Shown: positions 25,152 to 34,098 of the stretch, piece by piece
How positions within the stretch are numbered: the stretch's first letter is position 1
Layout: every line of letters starts with the position of its first letter
Assembly: GCA_016936535.1 (NCBI GenBank)
Contig: JAFGXP010000002.1
Coordinates: forward strand, 1-51,309
Direction of reading: 5' to 3'
From: Thiotrichales bacterium
Lineage (GTDB): Bacteria > Pseudomonadota > Gammaproteobacteria > Thiomicrospirales > Thiomicrospiraceae
Length of the DNA stretch: 51,309 nucleotides
Made by a program: the position numbers and the translations under genes
The notes under the pieces: generated by a model
The model's input: only the letters and a program-made list of their open reading frames with translations
What the model was told of the DNA's origin: nothing
The model's database searches: none

Positions 25152-25171
25152 CCCGCCTGTAAACAGGCGGG
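25152..25171 (+). other. GC-rich hairpin in the 24896-25264 intergenic region
   Basis: The 369-nt gap after tRNA-Pro contains no credible gene; ORFs there are shadows or overlap the tRNA. CCCGCCTG-TAAA-CAGGCGGG is a perfect 8-bp stem with a tetraloop, followed by AGTTTTCAA. It may be a weak terminator for tRNA-Pro read-through or for an unannotated small RNA; no promoter was found for the latter. Confidence 0.45.
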
Positions 25172-25264
25172 AGTTTTCAATTCAGAAGAAAACAGCAGAG
25201 AGGGGTATTAAAGACAAAATCGTGTGGTTAAGGTGCCTTCAGCACTTAACGAAGTGCGAAATGC

Positions 25265-25483
25265 TTAAGCAGCGATCGCATAGGTGGTTCCAGTGTGTTT
25301 GCACTTCACCACCAGTTGGGTTTGCAAATCCACATTCAATAAGTTAGTGGGCTGCAATCTGAGCTCTCCACCGGCTTTTTCTAAAGCGTTTTGCAGTTTT
25401 CGCGCGCCCGGTAATTCAATAAAACCGGCATGAATTTGATCAATTAGGTTGAAATCGGCAAGGTTTTGCTGGGTAATTTTCAT
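25265..25483 (-). CDS. Small protein of unknown function
   Basis: A 72-residue cytoplasmic protein beginning MKITQQNLADFNLIDQI. It appears to be one alpha-helical half followed by short beta strands (GELRLQPTNLLNVDLQTQLVVKC) and ending TYAIAA. No signal peptide, transmembrane segment or recognised motif. The start at 25483 is preferred (GAGAG 9 nt upstream); an in-frame GTG at 25504 is possible and would add seven residues. It stands alone. Codon use resembles its neighbours, which supports a real gene. Confidence 0.6.
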   Translation of the reverse strand: MKITQQNLADFNLIDQIHAGFIELPGARKLQNALEKAGGELRLQPTNLLNVDLQTQLVVKCKHTGTTYAIAA

Positions 25484-25621
25484 CAGAAAGACTCTCTTAA
25501 TCACAGATCCACTTTGGCCTCTGTTTCATCGTGGCCAAGAATTATAGCCAGCCTTCATAAAAAATTCATCTAGTGCTTTTACTTAGTCTTATGGGGATGG
25601 GCACTGAGCCATTTTAGGTGA

Positions 25622-28102
25622 TTAGGATTTTAAATGTCGTTTGAGTTGATTGGCGCTCATGCGAAGAAACGGTTTTTGAGATAACCAACCAACGCTTAAT
25701 AAAATCAGCAAGCTGATGGCCAAGGTTGACCCCCAGAGCATAGGTGAAAAATGCGGTGCGGAGTCTAATAGTTGATAGGCTATCAGAATGCTGACCAATT
25801 GAGCAAAACTGGCCGCTAAGATTCCCGCTAAAAGTCCAATTAAGGCAAACTCAGTTAGACCAATCCAGCGAATTTGGCGGCTGCTTGCTCCCAGGGTGCG
25901 CAGCAAAAGCCAAGTTTGAATACGCGATTCTTGACTGGCCAGCGTGGCGCTGAACAAGACTGCAATACTGGCTGCGAGGGTAAATACGAACAAAGCGCTG
26001 ACTGCACCACTGGCTTGATCCATAATCTGGCGAATTTGTTGAATGATTTGTTCAACATCCACGAGCAGCACGCCAGGGGCTTCTTGAGCCAGTTGCTGTG
26101 TCAGCGCATTGCGCTGCACTGCCGATGATTGATAAAAACTGCTGATGTAACTGATTGGCAGGGATTGAGTTGAATCAGGTTCGACAATAAAAAAGAAGTT
26201 GAGTTCAAAGCTTTGCCATTGCACTTGGCGCAGAGAACGAACCTGATATTGACGGGTTTGCCCAGCAAAATCAAATAGCAGTTGATCACCGAGCTGAAGA
26301 CCGAACAAGGCAGCGATATCAGCCTCGACAGAGACCCCGAGTCCCTGATAATCCTCCACGGGAAGCTGTGCTAGGATGCGATTATGTTCGGGCAATTGTG
26401 CCAGTACAGCAATATTCGCTTCGCGTTGTAACAACCGTTGCGCTCTCGCTTCGGTAAAGTCTTCGGCCAACAGAGGTTGTTGGTTGCGTTCAATTAAGCG
26501 TCCGCGCGCCATCGGCACCATGGCCGTGACAATTTTCTGAGATTGCAGCAGGTTCTGCACGGAATCCTGTTGATCAGGCTGGACATTTAAAATAAAAGTA
26601 TTGGGTGCCTGCGATGGCAAGCTGTTTTGCCAAGCTTGTAATAAATCTTGACGAACAAAGGTCATCAGCATCAAGACAAACAACACGAGACCAATTGAAA
26701 TCAGTTGAATTTTAATCAACGGCGATTGCTTTAAAATCCCGGCAATGCTGATTTTGAGCCAGCCACGACTTGAAGGGTGAACGCTTTTTAAAAGGCGTAG
26801 TAGTGCAGCGGCACTGCTGTAGAAAACCAGACTTAAGAGCAAACCCAGCAGCAAAATCCAACCCAAATAATGCCATTGCACTATCAACGATAACATCAAG
26901 AGCATGAGCGCAAAGGAAATCAGCCAATGATAAAAAGGCACTTTATTTTGCAGATTTTTTAGCACTTGTAAGGGCGTGGTGGCCATGGCTTCTTGGAACG
27001 CCTGCCAAGCGAAACTCCATAACACGAGCAAGCCGCTTAAGAGTCCAAGACTCATTGGCAGCAAGAAACCTGCAGAAACAAACGGCGAAAACTGCTGTTC
27101 CAACCAAGGGTTAAGGAGTTGAATCACCAACCAACCCAACACAACGCCCAAACCGCTGCCGCTTAAACCAATCCAAAAAAATTGCCACGCAAACAAGCGG
27201 CGTAGCGCACGATCTTGACCGCCAAAGGCGCGCAGCAAGGCGAGCGTACTGTGCCAACGCTGGAGATAAAAACGACTGGCAATCAGAATACTTAAACCGG
27301 CCACAAATACCGCAGAGAGGGCTGCCAAGTCTAAAAAGAGCCAAGCTCGGTCAAGGGTTTTTCCCAAATCTTCGGAAGGGGCGTGCGCTGAAATGACCTC
27401 AACAAAATTTGGGGCGTCGCGCTTAAGGGTTTCTCTAAAACGTTGAAGCGCGCTTGGATCTCCGGCCACCGCGAGTTCGTAAGTGATGCGACTGCCAGGT
27501 CCGAGCAATTGGGTAGCCGCAAAGTCGCTGAGCAGCATCGTGATTTGTGGGGCAAATTGGCTCATTGGATTGAGCAGGCTGCTGGGTTGAATGCTGCCGA
27601 TTACCTTCAGTTGACTAGCGCCAAGCAGCAATTCACCGCCGGCCTCAAGCTTCAATTGCTCGATTAATTTGGGTTCAATCCAAACCTGATCTGCTCCGAG
27701 GGGCTGCCAAGGAAGTTCTGGACTGGGTTGAATTTGACCTCGCAGAGGTTCGGCTTGTTCAACGGCACGTAAGTTCACCAATTGAAAATTCGTGTCAAAC
27801 TTTGGATTCAACGCCATAGTAACGGTGTTCAAGCTGTTTTGCGTTTGCAGTCCCAGCGTTTGCGCTAAGGATTGCCAGCGGGGTTCTAAAGGGCGGCTGG
27901 ATCGCAAAATCAAATCGGCCCCCAAATTCTGAGCGGCCTTGTCCAGCATGCTTTGTTTCATGCTTTGGCCCAAGTAGCTGATGCTGGTAACACTGAGACT
28001 GGCGATGATAATGGCGATAAAGAGCCATAACCAGTCGCCTTGTTTTAGGCTGCGAAAAAACCACCGCCAAGCGGTAAGACTTTCGCGTGCTTTACGATAC
28101 AT
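25622..28102 (-). CDS. ABC transporter permease, FtsX/MacB-like (YbbP type)
   Basis: An 826-residue inner-membrane protein with the duplicated FtsX/MacB permease plan: one transmembrane helix near the N-terminus (WLWLFIAIIIASLSVTSISYLG), a large periplasmic domain, three helices around residues 255-370, a central helix block, a second periplasmic domain and three final helices (from about 695). This matches YbbP, the partner of the YbbA ATPase. Members of this group use ATP hydrolysis to drive extraction or mechanotransmission; cargo is unknown. Its start overlaps the end of the ATPase gene by 11 nt, and a TesA-like esterase is divergent upstream, the classic ybbP-ybbA/tesA neighbourhood. Confidence 0.9.
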   Translation of the reverse strand: MYRKARESLTAWRWFFRSLKQGDWLWLFIAIIIASLSVTSISYLGQSMKQSMLDKAAQNLGADLILRSSRPLEPRWQSLAQTLGLQTQNSLNTVTMALNPKFDTNFQLVNLRAVEQAEPLRGQIQPSPELPWQPLGADQVWIEPKLIEQLKLEAGGELLLGASQLKVIGSIQPSSLLNPMSQFAPQITMLLSDFAATQLLGPGSRITYELAVAGDPSALQRFRETLKRDAPNFVEVISAHAPSEDLGKTLDRAWLFLDLAALSAVFVAGLSILIASRFYLQRWHSTLALLRAFGGQDRALRRLFAWQFFWIGLSGSGLGVVLGWLVIQLLNPWLEQQFSPFVSAGFLLPMSLGLLSGLLVLWSFAWQAFQEAMATTPLQVLKNLQNKVPFYHWLISFALMLLMLSLIVQWHYLGWILLLGLLLSLVFYSSAAALLRLLKSVHPSSRGWLKISIAGILKQSPLIKIQLISIGLVLFVLMLMTFVRQDLLQAWQNSLPSQAPNTFILNVQPDQQDSVQNLLQSQKIVTAMVPMARGRLIERNQQPLLAEDFTEARAQRLLQREANIAVLAQLPEHNRILAQLPVEDYQGLGVSVEADIAALFGLQLGDQLLFDFAGQTRQYQVRSLRQVQWQSFELNFFFIVEPDSTQSLPISYISSFYQSSAVQRNALTQQLAQEAPGVLLVDVEQIIQQIRQIMDQASGAVSALFVFTLAASIAVLFSATLASQESRIQTWLLLRTLGASSRQIRWIGLTEFALIGLLAGILAASFAQLVSILIAYQLLDSAPHFSPMLWGSTLAISLLILLSVGWLSQKPFLRMSANQLKRHLKS

Positions 28103-28817
28103 GCCCCGACCCTAACGTTGGTGTTTGCTTCAGGGGTTGCAGGCGACCTTGTTGCAATTGCAAAACTTGATCGCAAGCGTGCGCGTAGTGCATATCGTGG
28201 GTGACAAGAATCAGGCTGGTCTTTTGGGTTTGCTGTAATTCAAACAGTAGAGCCTGAATTTGGTGTGCGGTCTGCTCGTCAAGGTTGCCTGTGGGTTCAT
28301 CGGCAAAGAGCACCTTGGGCGCGGTGACAAAAGCGCGGGCAATGGCGACGCGCTGCTGTTCGCCTCCAGAGAGTTGGTTCGGGAGATGCTTTGCACGCTG
28401 ATGTAAACCAACTTTGTCCAGTGCCGCTAAGGCTTTTTCTCGTGCCTGCTCAATTTGGAACAACTCTAGCGGTAGCAAGACATTTTCTAAAGCGGTCATG
28501 CTGGGCAGTAGTTGAAAGTTTTGAAAGACAAATCCGACTTGTTGAGCGCGTAATTTGGCACATTCGTCTTCGCTCAGTTGTGAGATTTCTTGGCCCAAGA
28601 GAAAAGCCCGCCCTTGTGTAGGCTTTTCCAAGCCGGCCATAATCGCCAACAAGGTCGATTTGCCCGAACCCGAGCGCCCAACAATCGCCACGCTTTGGCC
28701 TGGTTCAACGTGGAGTTGACAGTGCTCTAAAATTGACAGCGTCTGCCCATCATTGCGGACTTGATAGCCGATATTGTCGAGCTGGATAATGGGAGCCGAT
28801 GAAGGTATTTGGGTCAT
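28092..28817 (-). CDS. ybbA: ABC transporter ATPase, LolD/YbbA-like
   Basis: A 241-residue ATPase of the LolD/MacB-type family. Walker [17 protein letters not shown] (about residues 47-62), Q-loop [15 protein letters not shown], signature [15 protein letters not shown], Walker [14 protein letters not shown] and H-loop LVTHDMHYA. It powers the FtsX-like permease encoded directly downstream with an 11-nt overlap. The start is taken at 28817; the ATG at 28832 is also possible but would overlap the divergent tesA start. The gene starts are almost back to back, so the promoters must lie within each other's coding regions. Confidence 0.9.
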   Translation of the reverse strand: MTQIPSSAPIIQLDNIGYQVRNDGQTLSILEHCQLHVEPGQSVAIVGRSGSGKSTLLAIMAGLEKPTQGRAFLLGQEISQLSEDECAKLRAQQVGFVFQNFQLLPSMTALENVLLPLELFQIEQAREKALAALDKVGLHQRAKHLPNQLSGGEQQRVAIARAFVTAPKVLFADEPTGNLDEQTAHQIQALLFELQQTQKTSLILVTHDMHYAHACDQVLQLQQGRLQPLKQTPTLGSGHVS

Positions 28818-28830
28818 AAAGGAGCGTTCC

Positions 28831-29550
28831 ATGAATCGACAGCGAGTAGGGGCAGCGGTGAAAGATGAGGTATGGGCAGTGTTTTACGCCCTTTTTCTGG
28901 GTTTCACAACCCTTATTTATCCTATTTCACTCTTAGCGGAACCGCAACCGCTACCCATGATTGAGGCTGCACCACTTCAGGATACATCCACGCTTCTGGT
29001 GCTGGGTGACAGTTTAAGTGCCGCCTATGGCATTGAACGTGAAAAGGGGTGGGTGGCGCTTCTGCAAACGCGTTTCGCCCAACAGCCGCAGACCAAAAAT
29101 TGGCAGTTGATTAACGCGAGCGTGAGTGGCGAAACCACTTTTGGGGGGCTGCAACGCTTGCCGGCTTTACTCAAACAACACCAGCCGGGGCTGTTGATTT
29201 TACAGCTTGGCGCGAATGATGCACTCAGGGGCCAGAACTTGATGCAAACCAAAGCGAATCTGGCGCGAATGATTGACTTGTGCGCAGCGCAAAGCACGCC
29301 TTGTCAAACCCTGTTGCTCGGTATTCGCCTGCCTAGCAACTACGGTCCTGTCTATTCACGGGTGTTAGAAAGTTTGTATCGAGATCTTGCCAAGCAGTAC
29401 ACGCTCAACTTCGATCCCTTCTTTTTAGAGCCCGTTGCCCTTAATCCTGACTTAATGCAAGCCGATGGCCTGCATCCCAATCAAAAGGCGCAACCGCAAA
29501 TTTTAGAGCGCCTTTGGCCGCGCTTACAAATCTATTTTCCGCCGGGTTAA
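28831..29550 (+). CDS. tesA: TesA-like GDSL/SGNH esterase (lysophospholipase/arylesterase)
   Basis: A 239-residue SGNH hydrolase. A long hydrophobic N-terminus (VFYALFLGFTTLIYPISLLA) serves as signal peptide or anchor. The catalytic Ser is in LVLGDSLSAAYGI (S61), the Gly block in NASVSGETTFGG, the Asn in LQLGANDALRG, and the Asp/His pair in DGLHPN (D212, H215). E. coli TesA is a periplasmic thioesterase I/lysophospholipase L1. AAGGAG lies before the ATG at 28831. Divergent from ybbA as in E. coli. Confidence 0.9.
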   Translation: MNRQRVGAAVKDEVWAVFYALFLGFTTLIYPISLLAEPQPLPMIEAAPLQDTSTLLVLGDSLSAAYGIEREKGWVALLQTRFAQQPQTKNWQLINASVSGETTFGGLQRLPALLKQHQPGLLILQLGANDALRGQNLMQTKANLARMIDLCAAQSTPCQTLLLGIRLPSNYGPVYSRVLESLYRDLAKQYTLNFDPFFLEPVALNPDLMQADGLHPNQKAQPQILERLWPRLQIYFPPG

Positions 29551-29572
29551 AAGTTAAGGGTGTTTGTCAGTT

Positions 29573-29601
29573 GGGGATAACCGTCAATGGCGGTTGTCCC
29601 C
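29573..29601. terminator. Stem-loop between tesA and lon
   Basis: GGGGATAACCG (29573-29583) and CGGTTGTCCCC (29591-29601) pair over 11 bp with one wobble, 23 nt after the tesA stop. There is no T-run, so it is either a weak terminator or a mRNA 3'-end stabiliser for tesA or the convergent lon. Confidence 0.5.
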
Positions 29602-29690
29602 TTGGCGCTGGTTAAGGCCGCCTACCAAACGGCTAGGCGCTTTTAGGCAAGTAACTGTTTTTGGAAGCGAGGACGCACCGGTGCTGGAGC

Positions 29691-32351
29691 TTAATGGTGT
29701 GTGCTTGGATCCACCGGTGTTTCTTTTTGCGCTAAATAGTGTTTAAGCGCTTCAGATTTACTGCGGATATTAAAGGTTAAGCGTGCTACCTCGTCAAACA
29801 GTTTGGCAAAGTGAACCTGAATGCCTTCTTTAAGATAATCGGGTAACTCCTGGAAGTCCTTGCGATTATCTTCGGGCAGAATTAACTCTTTAATGCCGAT
29901 ACGCCGCGCTGCAATCACCTTCTCGCGAATACCGCCTACGGGAAGAACATGGCCGGTAAGGCTTAATTCGCCCGTCATGGCCATTGGGTTTTTTACCGGC
30001 TCGTTGCGCGCTAAAGACAGAAGGGCAGTTGCCATGGTAATGCCCGCACTGGGCCCGTCTTTTGGTGTGGCACCGTCAGGTACGTGCAAATGAACAAACG
30101 CTTTATCAAAGAACTCTGGATCGGCTTTGTATTTTTCCAAGTTCGCGCTAATAAAACTGTAGGCAATACCTGCCGACTCTTGCATCACCTCACCCAGTTG
30201 ACCCGATAACTTAAAGCCCCGATTCTGGGTGTGCACACGGCTCGCTTCAATGGTTAAGGTTGCTCCGCCCATCGACGTCCAAGCCAAGCCGGTGACCGTA
30301 CCGATTTGTTGGTTGATTTTTTCTGGATGAAAACGAGGTTGGCCGAGCATCTGCTCCAATTCATTGACATGGATTTTGGCTTCGTGAATTTCACCTGTTA
30401 CAAATTTTAATGCCAGTTTTCGCACCAGTTTAGCCAGTTGCTTCTTCAGGTTGCGTACCCCGGATTCACGCGCATAACCTTCTATTACATGGCGAATTGC
30501 GGGCAGGGTGATTTGCACCTTGTCGCGATTTAACCCCGATTCCTGTAGCAATTGCGGCCAAAGGTGGTGTTTGGCAATCAGAATTTTTTCTTCAGTAATA
30601 TAACCGGACAAGCGAATGACCTCCATGCGATCCAGCAAGGGAGCAGGAATCGTATCCAAGGTGTTGGCCGTACAGACAAATAAGGTTTTCGATAAGTCAA
30701 AACGCAGGTCCATGAAATGATCCATAAACTCGCTGTTCTGTTCTGGATCAAGAACTTCAAGTAGCGCTGAGGCCGGATCGCCGTGATAGGAAGCGCCAAT
30801 CTTGTCGATTTCATCGAGCATAATCACGGGATTCGCGGTTTCACAATCTTTTAAGGCTTGAATAAATTTACCCGGCATCGCGCCTATATAAGTACGGCGG
30901 TGGCCTTTAATTTCAGCCTCATCGCGCATTCCACCAACGGAAAACCGATAAAATTTCCGGCCAAGCGCTTCGGCAATGGATTTTCCAATCGATGTTTTGC
31001 CGACACCAGGTGGCCCGACCAAACAGATAATGGAACCGGAAACTTCGCCTTTTAAAGCGCCCACGGCTAAAAACTCCAAAATGCGCTGCTTCACATCATC
31101 GAGACCATCGTGCTTTTTATCCAGAATTTTACGAGCGCGTTTTAAATCAAGATTGTCATCGCTGAGTTGGCCCCAGGGCAATTGGGTTAGCCAGTCTAAC
31201 CAGTTACGCGCCACATTATATTCGGGTGATTGTGGGTCAAGAATGCTGAGCTTATTCAACTCTTCATCGGCTTTTTTTAAGGCCTCATCGGACAGCGCCA
31301 GTTTTTCGATACGCTCCTCAAAGCGATCGCGGTCGGCGGTCTGATCATCTTTGACAATCCCCAATTCTTTTTGAATCTCTTTTAACTGCTGGCGCAAGAA
31401 AAAGTCGCGTTGGTGTTCGTTTAAACTCTCTTCGACCCGCTCACGAATCGTAAACTGCAGCTTCGTAACTTCCTGTTCATGCTTGAGCAGCGCTAACACT
31501 TTTTCCAGTCGCTGTTCCAAATCCAGCGTTTCAAGAATGCTTTGCAACTTATCGTTCTCAGCCGTGGTCAGGCTGGCGGCAAAATCGGCCAAACGCGAAG
31601 GCTCGGTGGCGCTGTAACGATTTAGAAAATACCGCAACTCTTCACTGTACAGCGGATTGAGTGGCAACAGCTCGCGGAAAGCATTCATAATCGCCATACC
31701 ATGGGCTTTGAGTACATCGTCGCTGCAGGTAATCACATCCTGTGGATAGCTAACCACCGCTCGATAGGGGGCTTGGCTCGACACCCAAAAATCAATTTTG
31801 AATCGACAAACGCCTTCCGCAACCAGTTGAATATAGTCCTCGCGCACTTTTGGATTACGAATTCGAATCAAGGTGCCGATTTGACTGAACTCCTCCGGTG
31901 GCGTCTTGTCGTGTTCATCGTGATCGACATACACCAGACCCAAGTATTGGCATTTATTCTGCATCAGTGCATCAAAGGTCTCTTGCCACATAGCGCGAGA
32001 TAATAAAACCGGCAACTGTTGGCCTGGAAAAAAAGGCCGTTCTTTCACCGGTAAAAGAAAAATTTCGTGCGGATAGGTTAAGTCCGGTTTCGCTAACTCG
32101 CCAAATACGCGACGGCTGGCATTGTGTTCAACTTCTTCTTTTGCGTGAGTCAAAATTTCCAGCAGGTTTTCGGCAAGGTCGGGATGAATGGCCTGTGAAT
32201 CATCGCCTTCGACCTCAATAATGACCGGCTCGCGTGCAGCGACAATCTCTCCCGTCTCGGCGGCCGGTAAGGCTGGCGAAATGTCGCCGGTTTCCAGCTG
32301 GGCGTTGGCTAAGGATTCCGGGGTGTCTAGTCGATCCTGTTTATCACTCAT
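29691..32351 (-). CDS. lon: ATP-dependent protease Lon with extended N-terminus
   Basis: An 886-residue Lon. LON substrate-binding domain from about residue 95 (EIFLLPVKERPFFPGQQLPVLL), coiled-coil helical region, AAA+ module with Walker A GPPGVGKTSIGKSIAEALGR and Walker B VIMLDEIDKIG, and protease domain with the Ser-Lys dyad S768 (DGPSAG) and K811, 43 apart as in E. coli. The catalytic Ser is 89 positions later than in E. coli Lon. This reflects an acidic, Ala/Glu-rich N-terminal extension. The start at 32351 (ATG) is preferred over an in-frame TTG at 32408; neither has a clear ribosome-binding site, so the start is uncertain. It degrades misfolded and regulatory proteins. Confidence 0.95.
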   Translation of the reverse strand: MSDKQDRLDTPESLANAQLETGDISPALPAAETGEIVAAREPVIIEVEGDDSQAIHPDLAENLLEILTHAKEEVEHNASRRVFGELAKPDLTYPHEIFLLPVKERPFFPGQQLPVLLSRAMWQETFDALMQNKCQYLGLVYVDHDEHDKTPPEEFSQIGTLIRIRNPKVREDYIQLVAEGVCRFKIDFWVSSQAPYRAVVSYPQDVITCSDDVLKAHGMAIMNAFRELLPLNPLYSEELRYFLNRYSATEPSRLADFAASLTTAENDKLQSILETLDLEQRLEKVLALLKHEQEVTKLQFTIRERVEESLNEHQRDFFLRQQLKEIQKELGIVKDDQTADRDRFEERIEKLALSDEALKKADEELNKLSILDPQSPEYNVARNWLDWLTQLPWGQLSDDNLDLKRARKILDKKHDGLDDVKQRILEFLAVGALKGEVSGSIICLVGPPGVGKTSIGKSIAEALGRKFYRFSVGGMRDEAEIKGHRRTYIGAMPGKFIQALKDCETANPVIMLDEIDKIGASYHGDPASALLEVLDPEQNSEFMDHFMDLRFDLSKTLFVCTANTLDTIPAPLLDRMEVIRLSGYITEEKILIAKHHLWPQLLQESGLNRDKVQITLPAIRHVIEGYARESGVRNLKKQLAKLVRKLALKFVTGEIHEAKIHVNELEQMLGQPRFHPEKINQQIGTVTGLAWTSMGGATLTIEASRVHTQNRGFKLSGQLGEVMQESAGIAYSFISANLEKYKADPEFFDKAFVHLHVPDGATPKDGPSAGITMATALLSLARNEPVKNPMAMTGELSLTGHVLPVGGIREKVIAARRIGIKELILPEDNRKDFQELPDYLKEGIQVHFAKLFDEVARLTFNIRSKSEALKHYLAQKETPVDPSTHH

Positions 32352-32468
32352 AGGGAGGGGCGTGCCTTCTGTTTTTAGGGTGGATGGGTTGAATGCTGCG
32401 CTTAGCAAACTTTACGGTATGATATGGGGCGCAAATTCGGCAATTCAAGTGAAACTCAAAGGAAATTG

Positions 32469-33020
32469 ATGGAAACTTCAGTGGTTAAAATCGGCTTTGT
32501 TACCATTTCCGACCGCGCATCGCGGGGAGAATATGAAGATTTAGGGGGGCCAGCCATGCAAGCATGGATTCAATCAGCGTTACGCACTCCTTGGCAGGCT
32601 TGCGCGCGGGTGATTGAAGACGACCAAGCCCTGATTGAACGAACGTTGTGCGAACTGGCGGATCAACAAGGCTGTTGTTTGATTTTAACCACCGGCGGTA
32701 CCGGTCCAGCCAAGCGGGATGTCACCCCGGAAGCGACCGCAGCCGTCTGTGACAAGATTTTAGACGGTTTTGCCGAACAAATGCGCGCCGTTTCACTGCG
32801 GTATGTGCCCACTGCGATTCTCTCTCGACAAATCGCCGGAATTCGCGGGGAAAGTTTGATTATTAATTTACCCGGTAAACCCTCGGCGATTGGCGAATGC
32901 CTCGAAGCGGTGTTTCCGGCAGTGCCTTATTGTATTGATTTAATCGATGGGCCCTATCTGCAAACTTACGATGATTTCATCTCGGCATTTCGCCCCAAGC
33001 ACGCAATTAAAAAAGACTAA
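32469..33020 (+). CDS. mog: Molybdopterin adenylyltransferase (Mog/MoaB family)
   Basis: A 183-residue MogA/MoaB-fold enzyme that adenylates molybdopterin before metal insertion. Visible motifs are GFVTISDRASRGEYEDLGGPAM, TTGGTGPAKRDVTPEAT (the MPT-binding TGGTG loop) and INLPGKPSAIGECLEAV. The ATG at 32469 follows AAAGGAAATTG, fitting Shine-Dalgarno spacing. Divergent from lon. It is followed by prmB 13 nt away. No other molybdenum cofactor gene is in the window. Confidence 0.93.
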   Translation: METSVVKIGFVTISDRASRGEYEDLGGPAMQAWIQSALRTPWQACARVIEDDQALIERTLCELADQQGCCLILTTGGTGPAKRDVTPEATAAVCDKILDGFAEQMRAVSLRYVPTAILSRQIAGIRGESLIINLPGKPSAIGECLEAVFPAVPYCIDLIDGPYLQTYDDFISAFRPKHAIKKD

Positions 33021-33033
33021 GGAGGCGATGGTG

Positions 33034-33966
33034 ATGCAACTGAATTATGAATATGAGGGTTTAGAAACGCTTCTCGATTTTGTCCGCTGGGGTGGTTCTC
33101 TGTTTCGACAAGCCAATCTTTATTTTGGCCATGGTACCGATAATGCATTTGATGAGGCAAGGGTGCTGGCTTTTTATCGCCTGCATTTGCCGCCGCAAGT
33201 GCCGGACTCTTATTGGCATGCGCGTTTGACGCAGGCCGAAAAACAGCAGGTAACGGCGTTATTTCGTCAACGAATTGAAACACGTAAACCAGCGGCTTAT
33301 CTGACAGGTGAAGCCTGGTTTGCCGGATTACGTTTTGTGGTTTCGGAAGCGACACTCGTTCCTCGTTCGCCGATTGCCGAGTTGATTGCCAATCGCTTTG
33401 AGCCTTGGGTTAATCCTGAGGCCGTCGGTCGGGTATTGGATTTATGCACGGGCAGCGGATGCATTGGGATTGCTTGCTTGCAGGCGTTTCCCAATGCCGA
33501 AGTCGATTTAGTCGATATTTCGCGAGAGGCATTAGACGTGGCGCAACAAAATGTTGCCCTGTATCAACTTGAAGAGGTGGCGCATCCCATTCACTCCGAT
33601 TTGTTTCAGGCGCTCTCTGGTCGCAAATACGATTTGATTGTTTCCAACCCACCGTATGTGGATGAAATTGAGATGCAGCATCTGCCGGCTGAGTTTCGAT
33701 GCGAACCGGCGCTTGGCTTAGCGGCGGGGGCGGATGGCTTGGATTTAGTCCGTGAAATTTTAGCCCAAGCGGCCGAGCATTTAACCGACCAAGGGGTGTT
33801 AGTCGTTGAAGTCGGTGTCTCCCAATTTTATTTGCAGCAAGCTTACCCAGATTTGCCTTTCTATTGGTTTGAGTTTGAGCAAGGCGGAGAAGGGGTTTTT
33901 GCGATTCAAAAATCAGAATTGGAACTCTTTGCGGCTGAAATTGCGGCGCAACGTCTTGTCTCGTGA
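33034..33966 (+). CDS. prmB: Ribosomal protein L3 glutamine N5-methyltransferase
   Basis: A 310-residue class I methyltransferase of the HemK/PrmB family. N-terminal helical domain (LLDFVRWGGSLFRQANLYFGHGTDNAFDEA is PrmB-type), then VLDLCTGSGCIGIACLQAFPNAEVD (SAM motif I) and IVSNPPYVDEIEMQHLPAEF with the catalytic NPPY that positions the Gln side chain. Start at 33034: AAGGAGG lies 8 nt upstream, whereas an ATG at 33028 is only 2 nt from it. PrmB modifies Gln150 of L3 in E. coli. Confidence 0.93.
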   Translation: MQLNYEYEGLETLLDFVRWGGSLFRQANLYFGHGTDNAFDEARVLAFYRLHLPPQVPDSYWHARLTQAEKQQVTALFRQRIETRKPAAYLTGEAWFAGLRFVVSEATLVPRSPIAELIANRFEPWVNPEAVGRVLDLCTGSGCIGIACLQAFPNAEVDLVDISREALDVAQQNVALYQLEEVAHPIHSDLFQALSGRKYDLIVSNPPYVDEIEMQHLPAEFRCEPALGLAAGADGLDLVREILAQAAEHLTDQGVLVVEVGVSQFYLQQAYPDLPFYWFEFEQGGEGVFAIQKSELELFAAEIAAQRLVS

Positions 33967-34098
33967 AAGGCGCGGCATTCAATCTTAATTGGCACGTTAA
34001 TCGCTTAATGAATCGCTTGAATGAATGACTTAATTTCAAAGACCGTTCAATCAGTGAGCGGGGGTTTTGTGGTTAAAAAGCGATAGGGGAAAAGGTCT

